A stretch of 64,000 nucleotides of DNA from Pseudoduganella guangdongensis (GCF_009857475.1 NZ_WWCJ01000001.1:450509-514508); one strand, 5' to 3'; shown: positions 28,357 to 39,061, counted from the stretch's first letter. A program made the numbers and translations. The notes: generated by a model from the sequence alone, not told the origin.

Positions 28357-30081
28357 ATGACCACGCAATCCTTTTTACTGCTGGCGGCTTTCATGGCGGT
28401 GCTGTTTGCCGCCGCCTGGCCCCTGGGCGGGTGGCTCGCGCGTGTCGCGGATGGCCGCGCCGTGCCAGGCCTGGGCTGGCTGGGCGCTGCGGAAAACCTG
28501 CTGTATCGCGCCGCTGGCATACCGCTGGCGACAGAAAAACAGGGCATGGGCTGGAGGGCTTACGCTATCGCGCTGCTGGTCTTCAATACCCTGGGCGCGC
28601 TGTTCGTCTATGCCGTGCAGCGCCTGCAGCTTTGGCTGCCTCTGAACCCACAAGGCCTGGGCAACGTCAGCCCGGACTCCTCGTTCAACACCGCCATCAG
28701 CTTTGTCGCCAACACCAACTGGCAGGGCTACGTGGGCGAGCAGACTATGAGCTACCTGAGCCAGATGCTGGCGCTGGCGCCACAGAACTTCCTGTCCGCC
28801 GCTACCGGCATCGCGGTCGCCTTCGCGCTGATCCGAGGCTTTGCCGCGCGCTCCACCCAGTCGATCGGTAACTTCTGGGTCGACCTTACACGGATTACGC
28901 TGTACGTGCTGTTGCCGCTTTCGTTTGTCTTCGCCGTCTTCCTGATGGCGCAGGGCGTGATCCAGAACTTTTCCACCTACCAGGACGTGACAACCCTGCA
29001 GGGCGCGCAGCAAACCATCGCCATGGGCCCGGTCGCTTCGCAGGAAGCGATCAAGATGCTGGGCACGAATGGCGGTGGCTTCTTCAACGCCAATTCCGCC
29101 CACCCCTTTGAAAACCCGACCCCGCTGACGAACTTCGCGCAGATGCTGTCGATCTTCCTGATCCCGGCCGGCCTGTGCTTCGCCTTCGGCCGACTGGTGG
29201 GCGACCGCCGCCAGGGCCGGGCGGTGCTGGGCGCCATGTCCATCATGTTCGTGGTGGCCGCCAGCGGCATTATGGCCGCCGAGCAGTCCAGCCATCCGGC
29301 CTTGCAGGCGATGGGCGTTGACCAGTCGGCCAATGCGCTGCAGGCTGGCGGCAATATGGAGGGCAAGGAAAGCCGCTTCGGCATCGCCGCCTCCGGCCTG
29401 TTCGCCGCCGTCACCACGGCGGCATCGTGCGGCGCCGTGAACAGCTTCCACGATTCCTTCACGCCGCTGGGCGGCATGGGGCCGACCTTGCTGATGCAGC
29501 TGGGCGAGGTGGTGTTTGGCGGCGTCGGCTCCGGCCTGTACGGCATGCTGGTCTTCGCCATCATGGCGGTGTTCATTGCGGGGTTGATGATCGGGCGTAC
29601 GCCGGAATACCTGGGCAAAAAGATCCAATCCTATGAGATGAAGATGACTTCCATCGCCATCCTGGTCACGCCGACCCTGGTGCTGGTGGGAACGGCCATC
29701 GCCGTGATGACGGATGCCGGCAGGATGGCGGTCGCCAATCCCGGCGCGCACGGCTTCACCGAAATCCTGTACGCGTTCAGCTCCGCCGCCAATAACAACG
29801 GCAGCGCCTTCGCCGGCATCTCCGCCAATACGCCGTTCTACAACACCATGCTGGGCATCGCCATGTGGTTTGGCCGCTTCGCCATGATCGTGCCCGTGCT
29901 GGCGATTGCCGGTTCGCTGGCCGGCAAGCAGCGACTGCAAGCCAACGCCGGCACCATGCCGACCCACGGCCTGATGTTCGTGTTCCTGCTGGTCGCCGTG
30001 GTGCTGCTGGTCGGTGTCCTGAACTATGTTCCTGCCCTGGCGCTTGGCCCGGTCATCGAACACCTGCAACTGTATAAATAA
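28357..30081 (+). CDS. kdpA: K+-transporting ATPase subunit A (channel-like subunit)
   Basis: 574 residues with about ten membrane helices. KdpA is the potassium-selective subunit and has four pore-loop repeats; the loops here include [56 protein letters not shown] and [15 protein letters not shown], all with the filter glycines. The gene is full length and followed after 12 bases by kdpB with a clear AAGGAG site. Confidence 0.97.
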   Translation: MTTQSFLLLAAFMAVLFAAAWPLGGWLARVADGRAVPGLGWLGAAENLLYRAAGIPLATEKQGMGWRAYAIALLVFNTLGALFVYAVQRLQLWLPLNPQGLGNVSPDSSFNTAISFVANTNWQGYVGEQTMSYLSQMLALAPQNFLSAATGIAVAFALIRGFAARSTQSIGNFWVDLTRITLYVLLPLSFVFAVFLMAQGVIQNFSTYQDVTTLQGAQQTIAMGPVASQEAIKMLGTNGGGFFNANSAHPFENPTPLTNFAQMLSIFLIPAGLCFAFGRLVGDRRQGRAVLGAMSIMFVVAASGIMAAEQSSHPALQAMGVDQSANALQAGGNMEGKESRFGIAASGLFAAVTTAASCGAVNSFHDSFTPLGGMGPTLLMQLGEVVFGGVGSGLYGMLVFAIMAVFIAGLMIGRTPEYLGKKIQSYEMKMTSIAILVTPTLVLVGTAIAVMTDAGRMAVANPGAHGFTEILYAFSSAANNNGSAFAGISANTPFYNTMLGIAMWFGRFAMIVPVLAIAGSLAGKQRLQANAGTMPTHGLMFVFLLVAVVLLVGVLNYVPALALGPVIEHLQLYK

Positions 30082-30093
30082 GGAGCGCACATC

Positions 30094-32190
30094 ATGTCGC
30101 AATCCCAGGCGATTCCGGTCGCCCAAGCTGGCCAGCGCCTTAAGCTGTTCGAGTCCAAGCTGGTGCTGCCCGCCATTGTAGATTCCTTCAAAAAGCTGAA
30201 TCCCGCGGTGCAGCTGCGTAGCCCGGTGATGTTCGTGGTCTACGTCGGCAGCATTATCACCACGCTGCTGTATGTCCAGGCCCTGTTCGGCCAGGGCGAG
30301 TCCAGCCCGGGCTTTATCCTGGCCACCGCGGTCTGGCTGTGGTTCACCGTCTTGTTCGCGAACTTCGCCGAAGCACTGGCCGAAGGCCGCAGCAAGGCAC
30401 AAGCCGCTTCCCTGCGCAGCCTGAAACAGAGCGTCACCTCCAAAAAGCTGGCCAAGCCAAAGCATGGCACGGGCTGGCTGCCGTGCCCGGCCAACGACCT
30501 GCGCAAGGGCAATTACGTGCTGGTGGAGGCCGGTGACGTGATTCCCATTGACGGCACCGTGGTGGAAGGCGTGGCCGCGGTCGACGAGAGCGCCATCACG
30601 GGCGAATCGGCGCCGGTGATCCGTGAATCGGGCGGCGACTTTTCGTCCGTGACCGGCGGCACCCGCGTGCTGTCCGACTGGCTGGTGGTGCAGGTCACAG
30701 CTAATCCGGGCGAGACCTTCCTCGACCGCATGATCGCCATGGTGGAAGGCGCCAAACGCAAGAAGACGCCGAATGAGATCGCGCTCACCATCCTGCTTGT
30801 GGCGCTGACCATCGTGTTCCTGATCGTGACGGCGACCTTGCTGCCGTTCTCGCTGTTCTCCGTGGCGGCGGCGCAGGCGGGCACGCCGATCACCATCACG
30901 GTGCTGATTGCGCTGCTGGTGTGCCTGATCCCGACCACCATCGGCGGCCTGCTGTCGGCCATCGGCGTGGCCGGCATGAGCCGTATGATGCAGGCCAATG
31001 TGATCGCCACTTCCGGCCGCGCGGTGGAGGCGGCGGGAGATGTTGACGTGCTGCTGCTGGATAAAACCGGCACCATCACCCTTGGCAACCGCCAGGCGTC
31101 GGCCTTCTTCGCCGCGCCGGGCGTGACCGAGCGCGAACTGGCCGACGTGGCGCAGCTGGCGTCCCTGGCGGACGAAACGCCGGAAGGGCGCAGCATCGTG
31201 GTGCTGGCCAAGCAGAAGTTCGATATCCGCGAGCGCGAAATGTCGCCGCTGCACGCCGTCTTCATCCCGTTTTCCGCCAACACCCGCATGAGCGGGGTGG
31301 ATATGGCGGGGCGCCAGGTGCGCAAAGGCGCGGCGGAAGCAGTGCGCAGGCACGTGGAGGAGGCCGGCCAGGCATGGCCGGCGGAAGTGGCGCGCGCTGT
31401 CGATGATGTGTCGCGCCGTGGCAGCACGCCGCTGGTGGTGGCCGATTCTGGCCGCGTAATGGGCGTGGTGGAGTTGAAGGATATCGTCAAGGGCGGCATC
31501 AAAGAGCGCTTCGCCGAACTGCGCCGCATGGGCATCAAGACCGTGATGATCACCGGCGACAACAAGGTGACCGCCGCCGCCATCGCCGCTGAGGCAGGTG
31601 TGGATGACTTCCTGGCCGAGGCGACGCCTGAGGATAAGTTGAAACTTATCCGCAGCTACCAGGCCGATGGCCGCCTGGTAGCCATGACCGGCGACGGCAC
31701 CAACGACGCCCCGGCGCTGGCCCAGGCCGACGTGGCGGTGGCCATGAGCTCGGGCACGCAGGCCGCCAAGGAGGCCGGCAATATGGTGGACCTGGATTCC
31801 AATCCGACCAAGCTTCTGGAGATCGTGGAGATCGGCAAGCAGATGCTGATGACGCGCGGCTCGCTGACCACGTTCTCGATCTCGAATGACATCGCCAAGT
31901 ACTTCGCCATCATCCCGGCAGCCTTCGTTGGCACCTATCCGCAACTGAAGGCGCTGGACATCATGCAACTGAGCAGCCCGAACTCCGCCATTATGTCCGC
32001 CGTGATTTTCAATGCGCTGATCATCATGTTTTTGATCCCGCTGGCGCTGAAGGGCGTGCGCTATCGCGCCATTGGCGCCACCGCGCTCCTGCGCCGCAAC
32101 CTGCTGGTATATGGCCTGGGCGGCCTGCTGCTGCCCTTCGTTGGCATCAAGCTGATCGACCTGCTGCTGGCCGCCTTCAACCTCGTTTAA
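30094..32190 (+). CDS. kdpB: K+-transporting P-type ATPase subunit B
   Basis: 698 residues. The P-type ATPase machinery is intact: the actuator loop TGES (169-172), phosphorylation site DKTGT with Asp323, the hinge [12 protein letters not shown] and [17 protein letters not shown]. KdpB hydrolyses ATP to drive potassium through KdpA. It lies between kdpA and kdpC with short gaps, as in other bacteria. Confidence 0.98.
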   Translation: MSQSQAIPVAQAGQRLKLFESKLVLPAIVDSFKKLNPAVQLRSPVMFVVYVGSIITTLLYVQALFGQGESSPGFILATAVWLWFTVLFANFAEALAEGRSKAQAASLRSLKQSVTSKKLAKPKHGTGWLPCPANDLRKGNYVLVEAGDVIPIDGTVVEGVAAVDESAITGESAPVIRESGGDFSSVTGGTRVLSDWLVVQVTANPGETFLDRMIAMVEGAKRKKTPNEIALTILLVALTIVFLIVTATLLPFSLFSVAAAQAGTPITITVLIALLVCLIPTTIGGLLSAIGVAGMSRMMQANVIATSGRAVEAAGDVDVLLLDKTGTITLGNRQASAFFAAPGVTERELADVAQLASLADETPEGRSIVVLAKQKFDIREREMSPLHAVFIPFSANTRMSGVDMAGRQVRKGAAEAVRRHVEEAGQAWPAEVARAVDDVSRRGSTPLVVADSGRVMGVVELKDIVKGGIKERFAELRRMGIKTVMITGDNKVTAAAIAAEAGVDDFLAEATPEDKLKLIRSYQADGRLVAMTGDGTNDAPALAQADVAVAMSSGTQAAKEAGNMVDLDSNPTKLLEIVEIGKQMLMTRGSLTTFSISNDIAKYFAIIPAAFVGTYPQLKALDIMQLSSPNSAIMSAVIFNALIIMFLIPLALKGVRYRAIGATALLRRNLLVYGLGGLLLPFVGIKLIDLLLAAFNLV

Positions 32191-32203
32191 GCTGGAGAAC
32201 TCT

Positions 32204-32788
32204 ATGATTTCGACTCTTCGTCCGGCCCTGGTGCTGTTCGCTGCACTGACCGTCGCCACCGGCGTGATTTACCCCGTTGCCGTGACCAGCGCCGGCCAGG
32301 CCCTGTTCCCGCACCAGGCGGCCGGCTCCATCATCGAAGTGGACGGCAAGGCGATCGGCTCCATGCTGATTGGCCAGCAGTTCACCACCCCCGGCTATTT
32401 CTGGGGCCGCCCGTCGGCCACCAGTCCGGCGCCATACAACGCCAGCGGCTCCTCCGCCTCCAACCTGGGTCCCCTGAACCCCGCCTTTACCGAGGCAGTG
32501 AAAGGCCGCGCGGAAGCGCTGCGTGCCGCCGATCCAGGAAACCGGGCGCCGATCCCGGTCGACCTGGTGACCGCCTCGGGCAGCGGCCTCGATCCGGAAA
32601 TCAGCATGGCCGCTGCGCAGTACCAGCTGCACCGGGTGGCGTCAGCGCGCGGCATGGCGCCCGGGCAGGTGCAGGCGCTGATTGCGCAGCACGCGAGCAG
32701 GCAATACTTCGGCATCTTCGGCGAAGCGCGCGTGAACGTCCTGGCCCTGAATCTGGCGCTGGACGGCAAAACACCGCATACTCGCTGA
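32204..32788 (+). CDS. kdpC: K+-transporting ATPase subunit C
   Basis: 194 residues. One N-terminal membrane helix (about 8-30) is followed by a periplasmic domain with the family segments [21 protein letters not shown] and [22 protein letters not shown]. KdpC stabilises the complex and raises potassium affinity. A GGAG site precedes the ATG; kdpD starts one base after its stop codon. Confidence 0.96.
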   Translation: MISTLRPALVLFAALTVATGVIYPVAVTSAGQALFPHQAAGSIIEVDGKAIGSMLIGQQFTTPGYFWGRPSATSPAPYNASGSSASNLGPLNPAFTEAVKGRAEALRAADPGNRAPIPVDLVTASGSGLDPEISMAAAQYQLHRVASARGMAPGQVQALIAQHASRQYFGIFGEARVNVLALNLALDGKTPHTR

Positions 32789-32789
32789 T

Positions 32790-35486
32790 ATGATTCCACT
32801 CGACGACGCCCGGCCCGATCCAGACGCGCTGCTGGCGCAAGTACAAGCCCAGGAGCGCAAGGCGACGCGCGGCAAGCTGCGCATCTACTTCGGCGCATCG
32901 GCTGGCGTTGGCAAGACCTACGCCATGCTGTCTGCCGCCCGCAAGCTGCAGGCCGCCGGCCAGCCGGTGCTGGTGGGCGTCATCGAGACCCACGGCCGCA
33001 GCGAAACGGCGGCATTGGTTGAGGGCTTGCCCGTATTGCCGCTGCGCGCGGTGGCCTATCGCGACAAGATACTGAACGAGTTCGACATCGACGCGGCGCT
33101 GGCCCAGCGTCCGCCCCTGATCCTGATCGACGAACTGGCGCATTCCAATGCGCCCGGTTCACGCCACCCCAAGCGCTGGCAGGACGTCGAGGAATTGCTG
33201 GAAGCGGGCATCGATGTCTACAGCACTGTCAACGTGCAGCACCTGGAAAGCCTGAACGACGTGGTGGGCGGCATCACCGGCATCCAGGTCAACGAAACCG
33301 TGCCGGACACCGTGTTCGACGCCGCCGACGAAGTGGTGCTGGTCGATATTCCCGCCGACGAACTGCTGGCGCGCCTGAAGGGCGGCAAGGTGTACCACGC
33401 GCAGCAGGCCGAGCGCGCCGCACGCAATTTCTTCCGCAAAGGGAACCTGATCGCCCTGCGCGAGCTGGCCTTGCGCCGCACCGCCGACCGCATCGAGGAT
33501 GACGTACGCGCCTATCGTGTCGAACAGTCGATCGACACCATCTGGAAAACCGGCGCCTCGGTGCTGGCGCTGGTGGGGCCGCGTCCCGGCAGTGAACAGG
33601 TGGTGCGCAGCGCCGCGCGCCTGGCCGGGCAACTGGGCACCGAGTGGCATGCCATCTACGTCGAAACTCCTGCGCTACAGCGCCTGCCCGCGCACGAGCG
33701 CGAACGCATCCTGCGCACGTTGAAGCTGGCGCAGGACCTGGGCGCCAGCACCGCCGTGCTGTCGGGCAGCGATATCGCCGCTGCGGCAGCCGACTACGCG
33801 CGCGGCCACAACCTTTCGAAGATCACGATCGGGCGCAGCCATTCCAGCTGGCCGTGGCGCCGCGCGCATAGCCGCCGCCTGGCCGCCCACGCGCCGGACG
33901 TCGACTTGATCGAAGTATCGGTGAGCGAACGCGAAGCCGCCCCGCGCACCCTTGCCCCGACCGACGAGGAGGAGGACGCGCGCGCCACCAAAGTGCGCGC
34001 CACCGGCTACGCGGTCGCAGCAGCCGCCAGCGTCGGCATGGCGCTGCTGGCCACGCCGCTGCTGCCATACTTCGACCTGGCCAACATCGCGATGCTATTC
34101 CTGCTGGTGGTGCTGCTGGTGGCGGTGCGCTACGGGCGCGGCCCATCGGTGCTGGCCACCTGCGTCGGTGTGGCCTGTTTCGACTTCTTCTTCGTCGCGC
34201 CGCGTTTCAGCTTTGCCGTCTCCGACCTGCAATACATCATCACCTTTGGCGTGATGCTGGCGGTCGGCCTGATCACCGGCCACCTGACTGCCGGCCTGCG
34301 CTTCCAGGCGCGGATCGCCTCCCACCGCGAAGCACGGGCGCGCGCCCTGTTCGAGTATGCGCGCGAATTGTCCGGCGCCTTGCAAACGGAGCAGGTCTTC
34401 GACACCACCGCGCGCTTCCTGCAAGCGACGTTCAACGCCAAGGCGACATTGCTGGTGCCCGACAACGACGGCCGCCTGCACCTGCCGCCGGGCGCCGGCA
34501 CGCCGGCGGCGCTGGACCAGGGCGTGGCGCAATGGGCCTTCGACCACGCGGAACGCGCGGGGCTTGGCACCGACACGCTGCCCGCCAGCGCGTTGTATTA
34601 CATGCCGCTGGTGGCGCCGATGCGCACGCGCGGCGTGCTCGCCATTGAACCGGTGCAGCGGCGCTGGATCCTGATTCCCGAGCAGCGGCAGCATTTGGAG
34701 ACCTTTGCCGCGCTGGCCGCCATCGCGCTGGAGCGCGTGCATTACGTCGAAGTGGCGCAGGAAGCCTTGGTCAATATGGAGTCGGAGCGCCTGCGCAATT
34801 CGCTGCTGGCGGCCGTGTCGCACGACCTGCGCACTCCGCTGACCGCGCTGGTGGGCCTGTCCGAATCGCTGGCGCAATCGCGCCCGCCGCTGGCCGCATC
34901 GCAGGCGGACATGGCGCGCTCGCTGCACGAAGAAGCGCTGCGCATGAGCGCCCTGGTCGCCAACCTGCTCGACATGGCGCGCATTGAAAGCGGCGGCTTG
35001 AAGTTCAACCTGCAATGGCAGCCGCTGGAAGAGGTGGTCGGCAGCGCGCTGCGCGCCAGCCGCCTGGCGCTGGCCGGGCACAAAGTCAGCACCCAGCTCG
35101 CGCGCGAGCTGCCGCTGCTGCGCTTCGACGCTGTCCTGGTCGAGCGCGTGCTGTGCAACCTGTTGGAGAACGCCGCCAAATACACGCCGGAGGGTTCGTC
35201 GATCGTGATCTACGCCGTGCAGCGCGGCGAATTCGCGCGCGTCATGGTGTACGATAACGGCCCTGGCCTGCCGCGCGGGCGCGAAGAGGCCATCTTTGAA
35301 AAATTCACGCGCGGCGAAAAGGAATCGGCCAAGCCAGGCGTGGGACTGGGCCTGGCGATCTGCCGCGCCATCGTGGAGGCGCATGGCGGCACCATCGCGG
35401 CCGATAAGTCGCCGCTGGGCGGGGCCGCCGTGGTCTTCACGCTGCCGGTCGGCACGCCGCCGCAAGTGCCGGAAATTGAGGAATGA
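32790..35486 (+). CDS. kdpD: Osmosensitive K+ channel sensor histidine kinase
   Basis: 898 residues. The N-terminal KdpD domain has a Walker A motif, GASAGVGKT (35-43), and LILIDELAHSNAPGSRH; a universal-stress-like domain follows (about 250-370), then four close membrane helices (about 405-500), a GAF-like region, and the kinase core with SHDLRTPLTAL, His678 being the phosphorylated residue, and the NLLENAAKYTP and GVGLGLAICRAIVEAHGG ATP-binding boxes. It senses potassium limitation and phosphorylates KdpE. Its stop overlaps the kdpE start. Confidence 0.97.
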   Translation: MIPLDDARPDPDALLAQVQAQERKATRGKLRIYFGASAGVGKTYAMLSAARKLQAAGQPVLVGVIETHGRSETAALVEGLPVLPLRAVAYRDKILNEFDIDAALAQRPPLILIDELAHSNAPGSRHPKRWQDVEELLEAGIDVYSTVNVQHLESLNDVVGGITGIQVNETVPDTVFDAADEVVLVDIPADELLARLKGGKVYHAQQAERAARNFFRKGNLIALRELALRRTADRIEDDVRAYRVEQSIDTIWKTGASVLALVGPRPGSEQVVRSAARLAGQLGTEWHAIYVETPALQRLPAHERERILRTLKLAQDLGASTAVLSGSDIAAAAADYARGHNLSKITIGRSHSSWPWRRAHSRRLAAHAPDVDLIEVSVSEREAAPRTLAPTDEEEDARATKVRATGYAVAAAASVGMALLATPLLPYFDLANIAMLFLLVVLLVAVRYGRGPSVLATCVGVACFDFFFVAPRFSFAVSDLQYIITFGVMLAVGLITGHLTAGLRFQARIASHREARARALFEYARELSGALQTEQVFDTTARFLQATFNAKATLLVPDNDGRLHLPPGAGTPAALDQGVAQWAFDHAERAGLGTDTLPASALYYMPLVAPMRTRGVLAIEPVQRRWILIPEQRQHLETFAALAAIALERVHYVEVAQEALVNMESERLRNSLLAAVSHDLRTPLTALVGLSESLAQSRPPLAASQADMARSLHEEALRMSALVANLLDMARIESGGLKFNLQWQPLEEVVGSALRASRLALAGHKVSTQLARELPLLRFDAVLVERVLCNLLENAAKYTPEGSSIVIYAVQRGEFARVMVYDNGPGLPRGREEAIFEKFTRGEKESAKPGVGLGLAICRAIVEAHGGTIAADKSPLGGAAVVFTLPVGTPPQVPEIEE

Positions 35487-36193
35487 TGAGTATGCAGCAC
35501 ACCGAAATCGCGCCTACCGCCTTGCTGGTTGAAGACGAGCCGCAGATCCGGCGCTTCGTGCGCGCCGCGCTGGAAGAGGAGGGCTGGCATGTGCACGAAG
35601 CGGCCAGCATGCAGCGCGGCCTGATCGAAGCCGGCACGCGCCGCCCCGACCTGGTGATCCTCGACCTGGGCCTGCCGGATGGCGACGGCAACGACTTTAT
35701 CGCCGATTTGCGCAAATGGTCGAACGTACCGGTGATCGTGCTATCCGCCCGGGTGAATGAATCCGACAAGATCAAAGCGCTGGACGCAGGCGCTGACGAC
35801 TACCTGGCCAAGCCCTTTGGCGTCGGCGAATTACTGGCCCGCGTACGCGCCACCCTGCGCCGCCAGCGGCAACCGCAAGCCGACCTGGCCGGCCAGGTGC
35901 AATTCGGCGAAGTGGTGGTCGACCTGCCGAATCGCCGCGTAACCAAGAAAGGCGAGCACGTCCACCTCACCCCAACCGAATACCGCCTGCTTTCCGTGCT
36001 GGTCGCCAACGCCGGCCGCGTCATGACCGCCCCACAGCTGCTGCGCGCCGTCTGGGGCCCCGCCCAATCCGACAACAGCCACTACCTGCGCATCTACATG
36101 GGCCACCTGCGCCACAAGCTGGAAGACGACCCCGCCCAGCCGCAGCACCTGCTGACCGAAACCGCCGTCGGCTACCGCCTCCAGCTTGCCTAG
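35483..36193 (+). CDS. kdpE: Response regulator KdpE (OmpR/PhoB family)
   Basis: 236 residues from the first of three possible ATGs (35483, 35486, 35492). The receiver has VEDEPQ, the phospho-acceptor in VILDLGLPDGDG (Asp61 in this numbering) and the Lys in LAKPFG; the C-terminal winged helix has LTPTEYRLLSVLVANAGRV and HYLRIYMGHLRHKLE. When phosphorylated by KdpD it turns on the kdp genes. It ends the operon and is followed at once by a long hairpin that could terminate the transcript. Confidence 0.96.
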   Translation: MMSMQHTEIAPTALLVEDEPQIRRFVRAALEEEGWHVHEAASMQRGLIEAGTRRPDLVILDLGLPDGDGNDFIADLRKWSNVPVIVLSARVNESDKIKALDAGADDYLAKPFGVGELLARVRATLRRQRQPQADLAGQVQFGEVVVDLPNRRVTKKGEHVHLTPTEYRLLSVLVANAGRVMTAPQLLRAVWGPAQSDNSHYLRIYMGHLRHKLEDDPAQPQHLLTETAVGYRLQLA

Positions 36194-36196
36194 CCG

Positions 36197-36281
36197 AAAT
36201 GTCCACATTGGGGTCAGGAAGAAAAGTGGACATTTTTCTAGGAAATGTCCACTTTTCTTCCTGACCCCAATGTGGACATTT
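36197..36281. repeat. Perfect 39-bp inverted repeat, seven-base loop, sister of the one at 27.3 kb
   Basis: Left arm 36197-36235 and right arm 36243-36281 are exact reverse complements. Each arm reads AAATGTCCAC, a GGGGTCAGGAAGAAA core and GTGGACATTT, as in the element at 27261. The differences between the two elements are mirrored in both arms, so complementarity has been kept while sequence changed. It lies between the convergent kdpE and VWA genes. Confidence 0.97.
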
Positions 36282-36293
36282 TGCTGGCGGGTG

Positions 36294-37463
36294 TTATTTG
36301 GAGAGGGTGCGCATGGCGCGTTCCAGGCCTTCGATGGTGATCGGGAACATGCGGTTGTTCATCAACTGCTTGATCACGCTGATCGATTGGCGGTATTGCC
36401 ATAAGCCTTCCGGCTCGGGGTTGAGCCAGATGAACTTGGGGAAGTGGGTCGTGAAGCGCTGCAGCCATTCGGCGCCGGCTTCTTCGTTGTTGTATTCGAC
36501 CGAGCCGCCCGGCTGCAGCACTTCATAGGGACTCATGGTGGCGTCGCCGACAAAAATCAATTTCGTGTCGGGCGGGTATTTGCGCAGCACGTCCCAGGTG
36601 GCGAAGCGCTCGGCGTTGCGGCGGCGGTTGCTGCGCCACAGGTAGTCGTATACGCAGTTGTGGAAGTAGTAGAACTCCATGTTCTTGAACTCGGTCTTGG
36701 CGGCCGAGAACAGTTCTTCCGCGCGTTCGATATGGTCGTCCATCGTGCCGCCCACGTCCATCAGCATCAAGACTTTGACGTTGTTCTTGCGCTCGGGCTG
36801 CATCTTGATGTCGAGGTAGCCGGCGTTGTTGGCGGTGGCGCGGATGGTCTGGTCCAGCGCCAGTTCTTCGGCCACGCCCTGGCGTGCGAATTTGCGCAGT
36901 CGGCGCAGGGCCACTTTGATGTTGCGCGTGCCCAGCTCGCGTTCGCCGTCGTAGTCCTTGTAGGTGCGCTGCTCCCACACTTTGACTGCGGTGCGGTTAC
37001 CGCCCTTGCCGCCGATGCGGATACCTTCCGGATTGGTGCCGCCGTTGCCGAACGGTGAGGTGCCGCCGCTGCCGATCCATTTGTTGCCGCCTTCGTGGCG
37101 TTCTTTCTGCTCTTTCAGCAGCTCGTTCAGGCGGTCCATCAGCTTGTCGTAGCCGAATTTCTCCAGCGCGGCGATCTGCTCGGGCGTTAGCTCGCGCTTC
37201 ATGCGCTGCAGCAGCCAGTCGAGGGGTATCTCTTTGGTGGTGTCGAAGACGGCGTTGATGCCTTTGAAGTATTGGCCAAAGGCGCGGTCGAACTTGTCGT
37301 AGTTGGCCTCGTCCTTCACCAGGCACAGGCGGCTCATGTAGTAGAAGTCGTCCAGCGAGGGCGCCAGCACCTGCTTTTCCATCGCTTCCAGCAGGGTGAG
37401 GAATTCCTTGATCGTGACCGGGATCCTGGCGTCTTTCAGCGTGAAGAAGAAGTCGATCAGCAT
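36294..37463 (-). CDS. VWA-domain protein of the CoxE-like family
   Basis: 389 residues. The N-terminal part starts MLIDFFFTLKDARIPVTIKE and is typical of CoxE-like VWA proteins. The C-terminal VWA domain (about 215-389) has VLMLMDVGGTMDDH in the place of the metal-ion-dependent adhesion motif; here DVGGTMD replaces the canonical DxSxS, so metal binding may be weak. The middle holds a glycine-rich linker (GGNKWIGSGGTSPFGNGGTN). Such proteins work with MoxR AAA+ ATPases in metal insertion or complex assembly. The MoxR gene is two genes upstream in the same operon. Confidence 0.88.
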   Translation of the reverse strand: MLIDFFFTLKDARIPVTIKEFLTLLEAMEKQVLAPSLDDFYYMSRLCLVKDEANYDKFDRAFGQYFKGINAVFDTTKEIPLDWLLQRMKRELTPEQIAALEKFGYDKLMDRLNELLKEQKERHEGGNKWIGSGGTSPFGNGGTNPEGIRIGGKGGNRTAVKVWEQRTYKDYDGERELGTRNIKVALRRLRKFARQGVAEELALDQTIRATANNAGYLDIKMQPERKNNVKVLMLMDVGGTMDDHIERAEELFSAAKTEFKNMEFYYFHNCVYDYLWRSNRRRNAERFATWDVLRKYPPDTKLIFVGDATMSPYEVLQPGGSVEYNNEEAGAEWLQRFTTHFPKFIWLNPEPEGLWQYRQSISVIKQLMNNRMFPITIEGLERAMRTLSK

Positions 37464-37464
37464 C

Positions 37465-38052
37465 TCAGGCCCTCCGTGCCAGCAGGTAGCGCAGCTGTGC
37501 CTTCACTTCCGGCCATTCGCCGCGCACGATGCTGTACATGACGGTGTCGCGTACGGTGCCGTCGCGCCGCAGGGCGTGGTGGCGCAGCACGCCGTCCTTC
37601 CGGGCGCCCAGGCGTTCGATGGCGGCTTGCGAGGCGTGGTTGAAATTGTCGGTGCGGAAGCCGACCACGGCGCAGCCCAGGGTTTCAAAGGCGTGCGCCA
37701 GCAACAGCAGCTTGCAGGTGGTGTTGACATGCGTGCGCTGGGCGCTGCGGCGGTACCAGGTGTAGCCGATTTCCACGCGGTCGAGGGCGGGCACGATGTC
37801 GTGGTAGCTGGTGGTGCCGAGCACGCGCCCGCTCACCGCTTCCACCACGGCGAAGGCCAGGCGGGCAGGGCGCATGTCGAGGGCGGCGGCGACGTAGGCT
37901 TCCACGTCCTGCGGTTCGGGCACGGAGGTGATGCGCAGCTTCCACAGCTCGCCGTCGCGGGCGGCGTCGCGCAGGGCGTCGGCGTGCTGCGGGCCGAGCG
38001 GCTCCAGGCGCAGGCCGTTCAGCTCCAGCGTGACCGGGTTTGGTGCATCCAT
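37465..38052 (-). CDS. GNAT acetyltransferase (RimJ/RimL-like)
   Basis: 195 residues. LNGLRLEPLGPQHADAL at the start, EIGYTWYRRSAQRTHVNTTC in the middle and GCAVVGFRTDNFNHASQAAI toward the end match the RimJ/RimL acetyltransferase type, in which N helps bind the acetyl acceptor. The substrate is not known. It sits between the MoxR gene (TGATG overlap at 38050-38054) and the VWA gene (one-base gap), which makes it an unusual third partner in a MoxR/VWA operon and hints at modification of one of the two or their client. Confidence 0.88.
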   Translation of the reverse strand: MDAPNPVTLELNGLRLEPLGPQHADALRDAARDGELWKLRITSVPEPQDVEAYVAAALDMRPARLAFAVVEAVSGRVLGTTSYHDIVPALDRVEIGYTWYRRSAQRTHVNTTCKLLLLAHAFETLGCAVVGFRTDNFNHASQAAIERLGARKDGVLRHHALRRDGTVRDTVMYSIVRGEWPEVKAQLRYLLARRA

Positions 38053-38906
38053 CAGCGGTTGGTCCTCGACATGTAGACCAGGCGTTCGAACAGGCTCACG
38101 TCCTGTTCGTTCTTCAGCAGGGCGCCGTGCAACGGCGGCACAATGGCTTTCTGGTCTTTGCTGCGCAGGGCTTCGGCGGGAATGTCTTCCGCCATCAGCA
38201 GTTTGAGCCAGTCCAGGAATTCGCTGGTGGACGGCTTCTTCTTCAGGCCCGGCACGTCGCGCACTTCGTAGAACGATTGCAGGGCGGTCGCCAGCAGTTC
38301 CTGCTTCAAATGCGGGTAGTGGACTTTGACGATGGCTTCCATCGTGTCCTTGTCCGGGAATTTAATGTAGTGGAAGAAGCAGCGGCGCAGGAAGGCGTCC
38401 GGCAGCTCTTTCTCGTTGTTGGAGGTGATGATCACCAGCGGGCGGTGCTTGGCCTGCACCATTTCGCGCGTCTCGTAGACGTAGAATTCCATGCGGTCCA
38501 GTTCGCGCAGCAGGTCGTTCGGGAATTCGATATCGGCCTTGTCGATTTCGTCGATCAGCAGCACCACCGGCTCGGGCGCGGTGAAGGCTTGCCACAGCAC
38601 GCCTTTGACAATGTAGTTGTGGATGTCGCGCACGCGCTCGTCGCCCAGCTGCGAGTCGCGCAGGCGCGACACGGCGTCGTATTCGTACAGGCCTTGCTGG
38701 GCCTTGGTTGTCGATTTGATATGCCACTGCATGAGGGGCATGTCGAGGGCGGCCGCGACTTCCTCCGCCAGCATGGTCTTGCCGGTGCCCGGCTCGCCTT
38801 TGATCAGCAGCGGGCGTTGCAGGGTCAGGGCCGCGTTGACGGCCAGTTTCAGGTCATTGGTGGCGACGTAGTTGTCCGAGCCTTCGAATCGCTGTGGGGC
38901 TTGCAT
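38052..38906 (-). CDS. MoxR family AAA+ ATPase
   Basis: 284 residues. Walker A GEPGTGKTMLAEEV (about 37-50), Walker B VVLLIDEIDKAD, the sensor 1 segment VIITSNNEKELPDAFLRRCF and an Arg-finger region are all readable. MoxR ATPases act as chaperones that activate or load cofactors into partner complexes together with VWA proteins. It is the first gene of the MoxR-GNAT-VWA operon and diverges from the cytochrome pair. Confidence 0.93.
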   Translation of the reverse strand: MQAPQRFEGSDNYVATNDLKLAVNAALTLQRPLLIKGEPGTGKTMLAEEVAAALDMPLMQWHIKSTTKAQQGLYEYDAVSRLRDSQLGDERVRDIHNYIVKGVLWQAFTAPEPVVLLIDEIDKADIEFPNDLLRELDRMEFYVYETREMVQAKHRPLVIITSNNEKELPDAFLRRCFFHYIKFPDKDTMEAIVKVHYPHLKQELLATALQSFYEVRDVPGLKKKPSTSEFLDWLKLLMAEDIPAEALRSKDQKAIVPPLHGALLKNEQDVSLFERLVYMSRTNR

Positions 38907-39061
38907 TGGTGTTCCTGGTAAATGTGTACTTATTGAGTATAAGCTAGATCCAGATTATGGACGATTGCCCAACTTGTAAGGTAAAATCGCAGGTTGAGGG
39001 CGCGATGGCCATCTTTTTTGCGCTTGGCAGTATTCGATTACAACTGATTAAAGCCCACACT

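Noticed and set aside
28375..32259. A 1294-codon open frame on the minus strand opposite kdpA and kdpB
   Set aside because: It is antisense to two certain genes, has His/Gln/Arg-rich shadow composition, and arises because stop codons are rare in that frame in GC-rich DNA.
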